NCBI GenBank assembly: GCA_030614915.1
Contig: JAUXAG010000002.1
Coordinates: forward strand, 149,138-213,137
DNA length: 64,000 nt
Direction of reading: 5' to 3'
Source of the DNA: Actinomycetes bacterium
GTDB lineage: Bacteria > Planctomycetota > Phycisphaerae > JAACET01
The notes beneath the pieces are model-generated. The model made no database searches. It had not been told where the DNA came from and was given only the letters and a program-made list of their open reading frames with translations. The translations under genes and the position numbers were made by a program. This document shows positions 25,966 through 33,957 of the stretch, one piece after another. Position 1 is the stretch's first letter; each line of letters begins with the position of its first letter.

Positions 25966-26924
25966 AAAAACAAGACGTAGATTTACAGGTGAAGCTGGGC
26001 TCGGTGGGGCTGGCCACGCCGATTGTTACCTGTTCGGGGACCAGTGGGTACGGTCTGGAGTATGCCGGGCTGACGGACTTTTCGGCTGTGGGAGCGTTTT
26101 TCACCAAGTCGATCACCCTGGAAGAGCGAAAGGGCAATCCGCCGCCACGCGTGGTGGAGACCCGGGCGGGGCTGCTCAATGCGATCGGGCTGGCGAACGT
26201 GGGCCTGGAGCGGTTCATCGAGGAGAAGGTTCCGCAGTTGAAGCGGATACCTTGTCCAGTGTTCGTGAACGTGGCGGGGCGGACTATCGACGAATACAGG
26301 GAAGTAGCTGAGCGACTGGATGAGGTGGAGGAGATTTCGGGGCTGGAAGTGAATATATCGTGTCCGAACGTTAAGGAGGGGGGGATAAGTTTCGGCACGG
26401 ATGCCAAGCAAGTGAGCCAAGTTGTGTCGGCGGTGAGGCAGGTCGTCAAAAGGTGCACTCTGGTGGTGAAGCTTTCCCCGAATGTTACGGATATTTTAGA
26501 GCCGGCCCGTGCGGCGGTGGAGGCTGGGGCCCAGTGTCTGAGCCTGGTGAACACGTTTACCAGCCTGGCAATCGACATCGAGCAGCAGAAGCCGGTGCTG
26601 GCGAATGTTACCGGGGGGTTGAGCGGGCCGGCTATCAAACCAATTGCCTTGTATATGGTGCATCGGGTGTACACTGAACTTTGCCGGGATGCAGGCATAC
26701 CGATTATCGGGATGGGTGGGGTGCAGTTCGGCACCGACGCCATCGAGTTTCTGTTGGCTGGGGCGACGGCGGTGGGGGTGGGTACGGCTCTTTTTGTGGA
26801 GCCGAATACACCGGCGATCCTGGCCGAGGAGTTGAGGAGATACTTGGCAGAGCGGGACATGAGCGCGCCGGTGGCAATTATCGGCAAATTACAGGTTCCT
26901 GAAAAAGGACAGAGCGAATCATGA
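25959..26924 (+). CDS. pyrD: Dihydroorotate dehydrogenase B, catalytic subunit
   Basis: The protein has 321 aa. It oxidises dihydroorotate to orotate in pyrimidine synthesis, using FMN. The FMN barrel has PIVTCSGTSGYG, FFTKSIT, NAIGLANVG, the active-site loop EVNISCPNVKEGG with the catalytic cysteine of class 1 enzymes, VVKLSPNVTDI, NVTGGLSGPAIKP and IIGMGGVQFGTDA. Overlap with pyrK upstream (7 bp) and proC downstream (ATGA, 4 bp) indicates one operon. Confidence 0.96.
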   Translation: MVKKQDVDLQVKLGSVGLATPIVTCSGTSGYGLEYAGLTDFSAVGAFFTKSITLEERKGNPPPRVVETRAGLLNAIGLANVGLERFIEEKVPQLKRIPCPVFVNVAGRTIDEYREVAERLDEVEEISGLEVNISCPNVKEGGISFGTDAKQVSQVVSAVRQVVKRCTLVVKLSPNVTDILEPARAAVEAGAQCLSLVNTFTSLAIDIEQQKPVLANVTGGLSGPAIKPIALYMVHRVYTELCRDAGIPIIGMGGVQFGTDAIEFLLAGATAVGVGTALFVEPNTPAILAEELRRYLAERDMSAPVAIIGKLQVPEKGQSES

Positions 26925-27733
26925 GCTACAGGTACAAGCTGGGATTTATCGGGGCTGGGAACATGGCCTGGGCAATTGCCTGCGGGGTGGTCAAAGCGGG
27001 ATTGTATGACGGTTCGGAGTTGATCGGCTCGGATATTGCGGCTGAGAGGCGGGAGCTTTTTGACGAGAAACTCAAGGCCGCAGTTGTGGATGATAACCGT
27101 CAAATAGTCGAGGAGGCACAGACGGTAATATTGGCCGTCAAGCCGCAGCAGGCGCGGCAGGTGCTGGAGCCATTGGCTGGGCTGGCGGGCGCGGGGCAGT
27201 TGATAGTTTCGATAATGGCTGGGGCGTCGACGGCGAGTGTCGAAGGGATTCTAGGGGCAAATGTGGCGGTGGTGCGGGCGATGCCGAATTTGGCGCTGTC
27301 GGTGGGGGCGGGGATGACGGCTATTTGCCCAGGTGCGCGGGCCAGCGACCAAAATGTAGGTCTGGTGGAGAAACTGTTCCGGGCCTGCGGTCAAACGGTG
27401 CTGGTGGATGAAGAGCAGATGCACGCAGTGACGGCCGTGTCGGGCAGTGGCCCGGCGTACTTCTTTTACTTTGTCGAGGCCATGATTAAGGCGGCAAAAG
27501 AGGCTGGATTGAGCGCCGAGCAGGCGAAGCTGCTGGCGAAGCAGACCTGCCTGGGGGCGGCGCGGACGCTGTTGGCCAGACCCGAAGAGCCAGCTGAGCT
27601 TCGGCGGCAAGTTACGAGCAAGGGGGGGACAACGGAGGCGGCCCTGGAAATAATGGACGAGGCCAAGCTGGGCGAGATAATCAGGCGGGCAGTGTTGGCT
27701 GGGGCTAAGCGCTCGGCGGAATTGGGCAAATAG
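26921..27733 (+). CDS. proC: Pyrroline-5-carboxylate reductase
   Basis: The protein has 270 aa. It performs the last step of proline synthesis with NADPH. The Rossmann motif GFIGAGNMAWAI is at the N-terminus, VVRAMPNLALSVGAGMT in the middle, and the signature region HAVTAVSGSGPAYFF with TSKGGTTEAALEIM towards the end. Length is normal. The start codon overlaps the pyrD stop, so translation is coupled; the pairing of pyrimidine and proline genes has no obvious metabolic reason. Confidence 0.96.
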   Translation: MSYRYKLGFIGAGNMAWAIACGVVKAGLYDGSELIGSDIAAERRELFDEKLKAAVVDDNRQIVEEAQTVILAVKPQQARQVLEPLAGLAGAGQLIVSIMAGASTASVEGILGANVAVVRAMPNLALSVGAGMTAICPGARASDQNVGLVEKLFRACGQTVLVDEEQMHAVTAVSGSGPAYFFYFVEAMIKAAKEAGLSAEQAKLLAKQTCLGAARTLLARPEEPAELRRQVTSKGGTTEAALEIMDEAKLGEIIRRAVLAGAKRSAELGK

Positions 27734-27743
27734 TGACAGGACT

Positions 27744-28040
27744 ATGAGTGAAAGATTGAACCAGTTGCGTGAGAGGCTGCCGCTACCGACGGTGTTTACG
27801 GGCCGATCGCTGGTGTGCATCTCGCAGCAGTGGCGAGTGGAAATAAACGAGCAGATATCCAAAGACTATGCCAAGGGCACGAGCCGCAGCACGTTCTGGG
27901 TGAAGGTTTCGGAAAAACTCGAAGACGGTACGTATCAGCCAGGACACGAAGAGGTTTTCGCCATCGAGGACATGGGACAGCTGGCAGAGGAGATCGACAG
28001 GTTTATCACCCACGCGGTGGGGTATTCGCCCCGGGCCTGA
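27744..28040 (+). CDS. Small uncharacterised protein downstream of proC
   Basis: The protein has 98 aa and starts 10 bp after proC, so it is probably the last gene of the pyrK-pyrD-proC unit. It looks like a small soluble alpha/beta protein: RSLVCISQQWRVEIN, a central STFWVKVSEKLEDGTYQPG and a C-terminal acidic helix (AIEDMGQLAEEIDRFITHAV). There is no signal peptide or cysteine motif. I do not recognise the family. The coding frame is clean and is followed by the convergent LipM-like gene 17 bp away. Confidence 0.65.
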   Translation: MSERLNQLRERLPLPTVFTGRSLVCISQQWRVEINEQISKDYAKGTSRSTFWVKVSEKLEDGTYQPGHEEVFAIEDMGQLAEEIDRFITHAVGYSPRA

Positions 28041-28057
28041 GAGCCTTCGAATGGCCC

Positions 28058-28813
28058 TCAGCGGCGTTTGGTCCAGTGGTCCGAGGCATACTTGAGCCTT
28101 AGCGAATCAAGCAAAGCCATTTCAGTGTCATTTAGCTGGTCAGCAACTAACTCCAGTTGCAGGCTGGAGGCCAACTGCTGGGCCCAGGCTGCGGCTAAGG
28201 CATCGGCATCAGGTGGATTGGCAAGCTGAAAGTCGGCAATGGTGGCCAGGCCAGGCTGGCCGAGGGGGTTGTCGAGCATCAACGAACCATGCTGAAGGAG
28301 GCTCTTGAGGGTTCTACGCTGGGCGGATCCGGCGATCTTCTTGGCGTTAGCCATTACGTCGGAGGGGTTGGCCCGCTGGAAGCAGAAGAAAGGCCCGCGC
28401 TGGCGGCTGGCCGGAGTAGGTCCCCGGCGAAGCTGGGCCGACAACCCGCACGATGCCAAGACAACGACCAAAGCCTCGTGGACAGCCTGGTAAAGGGTGG
28501 CGGGCGCACGGTTCTTAACCAAGTGATGGTCAGTGGGGAAGATCAGACTGTAGGTGAGCTCGGCATGGTGGAGAATTGCCCCGCCACCGGTGATTCGCCT
28601 GACGAGGGGCAAGGAGCTGAAAGGTTGGGGAAGCCGGGCAACCTGGGCATGCTTCTGGAAGTGGCCGAGGGAGATTGTGGGGCCCGACCAACGATAAAAA
28701 CGCAGGGTGGGCCGGGCCTGGGCGCGGCCTACGGCCGTGAGAATGGCCTCATCAATGGCCATGTTAGTGGCCCCATCGCGAGGCTGATCAATAATGAGGC
28801 GAGTTTGCTCCAT
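28058..28813 (-). CDS. Lipoyl synthesis acyltransferase of the LplA/LipM family
   Basis: The protein has 251 aa from the ATG at 28813 (a TTG four codons upstream is less likely). The family moves octanoyl or lipoyl groups onto lipoyl domains. Conserved blocks are RRITGGGAILHHAELTYSL, the Lys region KKIAGSAQRR and LLQHGSLML. C144 (PFFCFQ) sits where octanoyltransferase LipM has its catalytic cysteine, so LipM-type transfer from octanoyl-ACP is more likely than ATP-dependent lipoate ligation; I see no clear C-terminal ligase accessory domain. No lipA or lipoyl-dependent dehydrogenase is adjacent. Confidence 0.8.
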   Translation of the reverse strand: MEQTRLIIDQPRDGATNMAIDEAILTAVGRAQARPTLRFYRWSGPTISLGHFQKHAQVARLPQPFSSLPLVRRITGGGAILHHAELTYSLIFPTDHHLVKNRAPATLYQAVHEALVVVLASCGLSAQLRRGPTPASRQRGPFFCFQRANPSDVMANAKKIAGSAQRRTLKSLLQHGSLMLDNPLGQPGLATIADFQLANPPDADALAAAWAQQLASSLQLELVADQLNDTEMALLDSLRLKYASDHWTKRR

Positions 28814-28932
28814 GGCAGCATCCAAAAAGGGCCCTGGGAGAGTCTAAAAAAAGCCCGCTGAGCTGGCAAGAGTAGTTGCCGGGCCGGCGGCGGGAATCGC
28901 AGATTTTTTCTACCTCAATACTGAAAATGTCC

Positions 28933-28961
28933 TTGACTTTGTGGTGCTGAAGCAGTATAGA
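28933..28961 (+). promoter_or_regulatory. Candidate sigma70 promoter of the glycine-repeat gene
   Basis: TTGACT (28933-28938), a 17-bp spacer and TATAGA (28956-28961) lie about 240 bp before the start codon at 29203. The leader between is GC-rich and has no ORF of note. Confidence 0.5.
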
Positions 28962-29202
28962 TGATTGCTGCAAATCCCGCATGGGTGTGGGGCTGATTAA
29001 GTTCACGCGCGAGTAGCAGCACGAGAGCGGACGCCAAGCTCCAGGGCGCTGTCATTGCGGGCAGTTTAGTCTGCCGCGCGGCGGGGGCTACCGGCCGAGC
29101 AACCACCATCAGCGGCTGGCGACATGCCGGGGGCCAGCACCACTGCCCTGTGCAGTTCCGTTCGCTCGGGGCTGGCTGCAAGAAGTGCAAGGAGGTGCAA
29201 GG

Positions 29203-29889
29203 ATGAATCTTTGGCATAGTGAGGACGCCAGCGAAATCGCAGGGGCACACGGAAAACTAAGCGGTAATCTTAATACAATTTCCGGCAATTGTACCAGCGT
29301 TTGGGGCCGATCCTTTATCAGCGGCGATGTGACGGGGCTGCAAGGGTGCTTGACGGGCCTGACCGGCTCTTGTGAGGGGCTCAGCGGAGAGCTGAGCCGC
29401 CTGCGAGGTAACATTTCAGGGATAACCGGTGTGGTCGATGGGAGGTTGATCGGCGATGTTTCCGGTCTGCGCGGGGACGCAAGCGGCGTGTGGGGAAAAG
29501 CCGACCGCCTGCGCGGTGCCATTGGGGAGTTGCTGGAGCAGGGCCTGCTCTGGCGCAAAGATCAACCGCTGAGCCTGGAGATGTTCGCCAGCCGGTATAA
29601 CCTGCCGATGGAATTCCTGGACAACTCTGGGCTGCCGGCTCTCATTGCCTTTCACGCGCTCGAAGGGGTACCTTTGCATTGGGTAACGGTCCGCAACCAG
29701 AGCGTGGATGGCTTTACAGTCGGCCCTCTTTCGGCAATTTCGGCGCGTTTTTCGGGACAAGAGATCATCAAAGTAGCTGTTCCCGGTGACGCGGATTGGC
29801 AGCTGCTGGACGGGTTTGATCTGCTCAGTGCAGACAGGATTTATGCGTTCGAACAGCTAGCATCACCGGTTCATGCCATACTCAATTGA
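29203..29889 (+). CDS. Protein with 7-residue glycine repeats (probable beta-solenoid), function unknown
   Basis: The protein has 228 aa from the ATG at 29203, set by AGGAGGTG about 6 nt upstream. Residues 19-105 consist of about a dozen imperfect 7-residue units of the form [LI]-x-G-x-[hydrophobic]-x-G, for example LQGCLTG, LTGSCEG, LSGELSR, ITGVVDG and LRGDASG. Such regular spacing of Leu/Ile and Gly suggests a narrow beta-solenoid. Residues 106-228 form a different region with helices and YNLPMEFLDNSGLPALIAFH. There is no signal peptide. Similar G-x-x-x-G ladders occur in unannotated proteins of environmental bacteria and phages. Monocistronic, with its own promoter; nothing nearby suggests a job. 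Confidence 0.72.
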   Translation: MNLWHSEDASEIAGAHGKLSGNLNTISGNCTSVWGRSFISGDVTGLQGCLTGLTGSCEGLSGELSRLRGNISGITGVVDGRLIGDVSGLRGDASGVWGKADRLRGAIGELLEQGLLWRKDQPLSLEMFASRYNLPMEFLDNSGLPALIAFHALEGVPLHWVTVRNQSVDGFTVGPLSAISARFSGQEIIKVAVPGDADWQLLDGFDLLSADRIYAFEQLASPVHAILN

Positions 29890-29939
29890 TCGGGCCGCAG
29901 ATTCGGGTGGGCGTTTTTTGCCGACCCTGGGGGTTTTGG

Positions 29940-31112
29940 TCAGTGCGTGCCAGGACCACTTCGGTGCAGCAGGGAGCTGTAGAGTTTCTCGAGCCTGTCC
30001 ACCATTGGAACCCAGGAAAAGCACTCGGCTAAGCGGGCCCGGGCCTGGTTGGAGAGGGGTTTTACCGGCCCTGTAGCGGTAATTGTGGCTTCGATGGTCC
30101 CGGCAAGCTGGTCAACTGAGCCAGCCTTAACCAGGTAGCCGGTCTTATCCGGCACAATAACCTCCCGGGCTCCGTCGAGGTCAAAGGCCGCGACGGGCAG
30201 CCCGGCCAATAAGCCCTGCACAAGGACTAAGGGCAGGCCCTCGTGCTCGGAGGCATGCACCAACATATCCATGGCCCAGAGCATCTCCCGGACGCGGGCT
30301 GGACTGACCAATCCGGCCAGTCGCACCCTCTGGTCGATTCCCATCTGTTTTATCGTGGTCTCAATGGCCGATCGAAGCAGGCCGTCGCCGACCAAGAGGC
30401 ACCAAAGATTCCGGTGTCGTTCCATCAGGGGCCCCAGGGCCTCGAGCAGGAACTGGTGGCCTTTGTTCGGGGCCAGCCGAGCTACCTTTCCGACAACAAA
30501 GGCCTCTGACGGTATGCCCAGCTCCTTGCGAACGCTCGCTCCCCGGCGAGGGTTAGGAAAAAATGACTCGGTATCGAACCCGGCGCACACGGTGGTGAAC
30601 TTCTCCGGTCTGGCTAGGCCAGCAGCCACAGCCTGGCTAACCATGGCCTGGGCAACGGCGACAATTCGGTCGGCCTGCGTCGCTGCAAGGCGCTCGGCCA
30701 ATATGTAGGCCCGATTCACCAGGGTGTTCTGGCCCCTGAAGAACGGCAGGCCATGAATCGTGTGTATCACGACCGGCACGCCGGCCAGCCGGGCGGTGAA
30801 TCGACCGAGAATTCCGGCCTTTGAACTGTGGGTGTGAACGATATCGGGCTTCAACCGGCGCAGGGCCCTGATAAGCTCGGGTATAGCGCATAGGTCCTTG
30901 AGCGGTAGTATGTTACGACGTAGGTTATTGACGAGCTCCACACGGATTCCATAATCCTGAGCCACATCGAACATGGCCCCTTCGACGCCTGTCTCGGGCC
31001 CGGTCAGCAGCGTCACGTCGTGGCCCCGCCGGAGCAGACCGCGACAGGTGAGCAGAACGTTCTGCTGAGCACCGCCGATGATCAGGCGGGTTATGAGCTG
31101 GACTATTCTCAT
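29940..31112 (-). CDS. Glycosyltransferase family 4
   Basis: The protein has 390 aa from the ATG at 31112, where the standard GT4 N-terminus MRIVQLITRLIIGGAQ begins; the ORF is open 24 codons further upstream without family similarity. The acceptor domain has DIVHTHSSKAGILGR and the donor domain GKVARLAPNKGHQFLLEA, LLVGDGLL, and HASEHEGLPLVLVQGLLAG. In the usual E-x7-E donor-sugar motif the second Glu is Gln here (EGLPLVLVQ). It would transfer a sugar from a nucleotide donor to a surface glycan or lipid. No polysaccharide cluster surrounds it. Confidence 0.92.
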   Translation of the reverse strand: MRIVQLITRLIIGGAQQNVLLTCRGLLRRGHDVTLLTGPETGVEGAMFDVAQDYGIRVELVNNLRRNILPLKDLCAIPELIRALRRLKPDIVHTHSSKAGILGRFTARLAGVPVVIHTIHGLPFFRGQNTLVNRAYILAERLAATQADRIVAVAQAMVSQAVAAGLARPEKFTTVCAGFDTESFFPNPRRGASVRKELGIPSEAFVVGKVARLAPNKGHQFLLEALGPLMERHRNLWCLLVGDGLLRSAIETTIKQMGIDQRVRLAGLVSPARVREMLWAMDMLVHASEHEGLPLVLVQGLLAGLPVAAFDLDGAREVIVPDKTGYLVKAGSVDQLAGTIEATITATGPVKPLSNQARARLAECFSWVPMVDRLEKLYSSLLHRSGPGTH

Positions 31113-31297
31113 GCTCGATATTTTACGACAGAAACGCAGCCAGAGGAAGTACGCTCGGCTGAGCATCTTCAGCGGCTCGCACACCCAATCCGCTACCGAC
31201 TAATAGAAATACCCCTCTAAAGGCCCCGATCTCTCCTCCAGGCGACTGATGTTGGAAATTCTAAAGCTCCGCAAGGCCTGAGCCGTCTGAATGCGCC

Positions 31298-31717
31298 TCA
31301 GTTCTCGGCGCCAATTCCGCCCACGGCGTGGCCTGCGACCTCGGCTGGGGAATGCTCCAAAGGGGCATCGAACTTCACCGCGACCCGGCGCTGCAACGGC
31401 CCGACGGTCTCGTCGCGCAACACGCGTCCGATGGTAGTGAAGGAAGCCATACCAAAGGCCCCCTCTTCAATAAGTGGATAACTGCTGCGGAGCCAAATCT
31501 GATTCCCCTGCTCCGGGTAGGTTCCGGGCGGGGCAAGGAAACTGACGCCTCCGCTGCAGAGATCGACCATCCGCCCCTGCTCAATATCGACGCTTCCGTC
31601 GGAGCTGTACCAAACGGGCCAGAAATACCTGAGCCTTTGCTCGGATCGCCGTTCCTGCCGCGGTGAATTCGGAGGCTCGAGCACCTGCTGCCTAGCTGTG
31701 CGATTTCTCAAAAACAT
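31298..31717 (-). CDS. PilZ domain protein (c-di-GMP receptor)
   Basis: The protein has 139 aa. It contains one PilZ domain with both c-di-GMP-binding elements: R23/R24/R28 in ERRSEQRLR and D52/S55/G57 in DLCSGGVSFL. The remainder is the PilZ beta-barrel with GQRRVAVKF-type strands (LQRRVAVKFDAP). There is no output domain, so it would act by binding a partner when c-di-GMP is present. It is transcribed away from the diadenylate cyclase gene, across a 350-bp gap. Confidence 0.9.
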   Translation of the reverse strand: MFLRNRTARQQVLEPPNSPRQERRSEQRLRYFWPVWYSSDGSVDIEQGRMVDLCSGGVSFLAPPGTYPEQGNQIWLRSSYPLIEEGAFGMASFTTIGRVLRDETVGPLQRRVAVKFDAPLEHSPAEVAGHAVGGIGAEN

Positions 31718-32026
31718 GCTCTGCTATCTCCCAAGGCTATCCATGGACCGGCGAGAATGCTGGTTCCGCCGTAGATATCGGCCCAACTAAAGGCCCTCTT
31801 TAACTATGGTGCCCCGAAAAAATCGCAGCAACCGGCCAACAATATGACCGCGCCGCCTTCACGAACCGCCTGGCGATTACCGATACAACAGCAGCAGCGG
31901 CCTGGCCAGGCAACGAATTGGGCGGATGTACAAGGCCCGCAGACGGCGGGCGCCCTAACTGCAGTTGAGACAATTGGTTATGAATTATGTGACCTGTGGC
32001 GAGCGCAGAGACTCGCCTGCTCTGCC

Positions 32027-32032
32027 TATAAT
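32027..32032 (+). promoter_or_regulatory. Candidate -10 box of the diadenylate cyclase gene
   Basis: A perfect TATAAT lies about 37 bp upstream of the chosen start codon at 32069. No matching -35 is visible 16-18 bp upstream, so this is a weak call. Confidence 0.35.
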
Positions 32033-32068
32033 AGGATGTAGGCCATGGACGCTTCGAGGAGCACACAT

Positions 32069-32992
32069 ATGGCAGCGGGTATAAACCAAGCAACATCTTC
32101 AGTTATGCTGGCGGCGGCTATTGCCGTAACCACGCAGACCAAAGCCGACGCCCTGCTGGTATATGCCGATCTGTGCCAAACAGACAGTGACCTCAAAGCG
32201 GGGCCGGGAGAGTCCTATAAAACGATCCTTGTGACCCAGAAAAAGGATCCCAATACGCAACCTCGCGGCCGAGGCCGGTACCTGGTGCGCCTCCCAAAGG
32301 TCAACCTGACGCGAATGGGCCTAGTGAAGATGGCCACGGTGCTAAGCTTTTCCCAGGGTGTCCTTTTAACTGACGAGCGCTTTGTATTTGTAACCGGGGT
32401 TGCAGGGGCCCAACTGGACACGATCGTAGTGATGACCATGGGTAGAGAGTTTGAATTGCTGCAAACCGTTGGCCAGCCAGCACTTACGGAACATGTCCGC
32501 CGCGCAGTTTTTCAGCGGGTTCTCAATCTGGCGACCAGTCTGGCCGCAGAGGGCAGGGAAGGTAAAGCCATCGGCGGCCTGTTTGTGATCGGTGATACAA
32601 GCGAGGTGCTCAAGGCCTCGCAGCAGATGATCCTGAACCCTTTTCACGGCTACTCCGAGAAGCAGCGTCAGATTCTCGATTCAGACATGGCTGAGACCAT
32701 CAAGGAATACAGTGCCCTGGACGGGGCCTTCATAATCAAGGGCAATGGCGTGGTCGTCTCGGCGGGGACGTACCTGCGGCCTGGTGTGGCTGGGGAGGAA
32801 CTGCCGCAGGGCTTGGGAGCCCGCCACACCGCGGCAGCGGGCATAACGGCCTCAACGAGATCAATCGCCATCACAGTGAGCCAATCTACCGGCGCGGTGC
32901 GCATATGGCGCGGTGGTAAACTGATCACCGAGATCGAGCGGGCCCAGCGTCAGCCTGGATCGAGCCTACCGGGACCCAAAACAGAGACGTAA
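32069..32992 (+). CDS. Diadenylate cyclase (DisA_N domain), c-di-AMP synthase
   Basis: The protein has 307 aa from the ATG at 32069, preferred over 32045 because GAGGAG is 7 nt upstream. The C-terminal third is a DAC domain: DGA at 218-220 (SALDGAFIIKGNGVVVSAG) and the RHR-like motif at 252-254, which here reads RHT (LGARHTAAAGIT). The N-terminal 200 residues form a separate domain not found in DisA or CdaA, and recall the two-domain DacZ-type cyclases. It lacks the DisA DNA-binding domain and has no membrane segment. It would make c-di-AMP from two ATP. Convergent with parB, 20 bp apart. Confidence 0.8.
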   Translation: MAAGINQATSSVMLAAAIAVTTQTKADALLVYADLCQTDSDLKAGPGESYKTILVTQKKDPNTQPRGRGRYLVRLPKVNLTRMGLVKMATVLSFSQGVLLTDERFVFVTGVAGAQLDTIVVMTMGREFELLQTVGQPALTEHVRRAVFQRVLNLATSLAAEGREGKAIGGLFVIGDTSEVLKASQQMILNPFHGYSEKQRQILDSDMAETIKEYSALDGAFIIKGNGVVVSAGTYLRPGVAGEELPQGLGARHTAAAGITASTRSIAITVSQSTGAVRIWRGGKLITEIERAQRQPGSSLPGPKTET

Positions 32993-33012
32993 GAAATATA
33001 GAAGAAGAGTCC

Positions 33013-33915
33013 TCAGCTCGCGCAGAGCTTGGCAACCAACTCGTCAAACTCATCCAGCGAACCAAAGTTAATTATGATCTCGCCTTTCTCGCCGGAGGCC
33101 CGGGACCGGATGCGGACTCTGCGGCCGAGGCGGCGGGAGAGTCTGTCCTCGAGCTCGCGCAGATTGGCCCGCTTGGCCAAGTCTTCCACGCTGACAGGGG
33201 TGGGGGAGGAGGTCTGCGTGGTCTGGCGAACGAGGGCCTCGGTGCGGCGGACGGAAAGGTTTTTCTCGGCAATGAGCCTAGCGAGCTTTCGCTGGTCGAC
33301 CGGTTCGGACAGGGCTAGCAGGGCCCGGGCATGGCCCATAGAAATCTTGCCCTGAATCAGGAACTCGCGAACGTCTTTGTCGAGGTCTAGGAGGCGGACG
33401 TAGTTGGCGATGGTGGCCCGGTCCTGTCCAAGGCGGTGGCTGGCCTGGGCCTGAGTGAGGGAAAGGCCAGACATGTAGGCGGCATAAGCGGCGGCGCGGT
33501 CAATGGGGGCGAGGTCGGTTCGCTGGAGATTTTCGATCAGGGCTATCTCGAGCATGTCGCGTTCGGAGGCCTCGCGGACGATGGCGGGGATGGAGTTGAG
33601 GCCGGCCTGCTTGGCGGCACGCCAACGACGCTCGCCAGCTATTATCTGGAAGGCATCGTTATGCCGGCGGACGAGAATGGGCTGGAGCAGGCCGGAGGTC
33701 CGCAAGGAATCGACCAAACCAGCCAGGCTGGCGGGGTCGATGGCTGAGCGGGGCTGAAGGGGATTGGGCCTAATCTGGTCGAGCGGAATGAATTGGACAG
33801 ACCCTGGTCTGGCGGGGGCCTCGGCAGCGGGGAGATGAGCAGGAGCCGGTGCCAAGGATTCGGCTGAGATGAGGGAATCGAGGCCTCGGCCGAGGCGTGA
33901 TTTTGGGGAGGCCAT
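33013..33915 (-). CDS. parB: Chromosome-partitioning protein ParB
   Basis: The protein has 300 aa, with AGGAG 7 nt before the ATG. The N-terminus SRLGRGLDSLI is the ParA-interacting peptide seen in chromosomal ParB. The CTP-binding/clamp region has PNPLQPR, AGERRWRAAK and ENLQRTDL, and the DNA-binding HTH spans about SLTQAQASHRLGQDRATIANYVR. The C-terminal dimer domain is present. It binds parS, slides as a CTP-dependent clamp and organises the origin region. A parS site lies 27 bp upstream of the start, so self-regulation is likely. parA, usually immediately upstream, is not in this window. Confidence 0.96.
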   Translation of the reverse strand: MASPKSRLGRGLDSLISAESLAPAPAHLPAAEAPARPGSVQFIPLDQIRPNPLQPRSAIDPASLAGLVDSLRTSGLLQPILVRRHNDAFQIIAGERRWRAAKQAGLNSIPAIVREASERDMLEIALIENLQRTDLAPIDRAAAYAAYMSGLSLTQAQASHRLGQDRATIANYVRLLDLDKDVREFLIQGKISMGHARALLALSEPVDQRKLARLIAEKNLSVRRTEALVRQTTQTSSPTPVSVEDLAKRANLRELEDRLSRRLGRRVRIRSRASGEKGEIIINFGSLDEFDELVAKLCAS

Positions 33916-33941
33916 GGTCTTCTCCTATGCTGAGTTTGTAA

Positions 33942-33957
33942 TGTTCCACGTGGAACA
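33942..33957. promoter_or_regulatory. parS centromere site
   Basis: TGTTCCACGTGGAACA is a perfect 16-bp palindrome that matches the ParB recognition sequence (Bacillus-type TGTTTCACGTGAAACA) at 14 of 16 positions, with the two changes symmetric. It lies in the parB 5' region. Chromosomal parS sites cluster near oriC. Confidence 0.93.
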
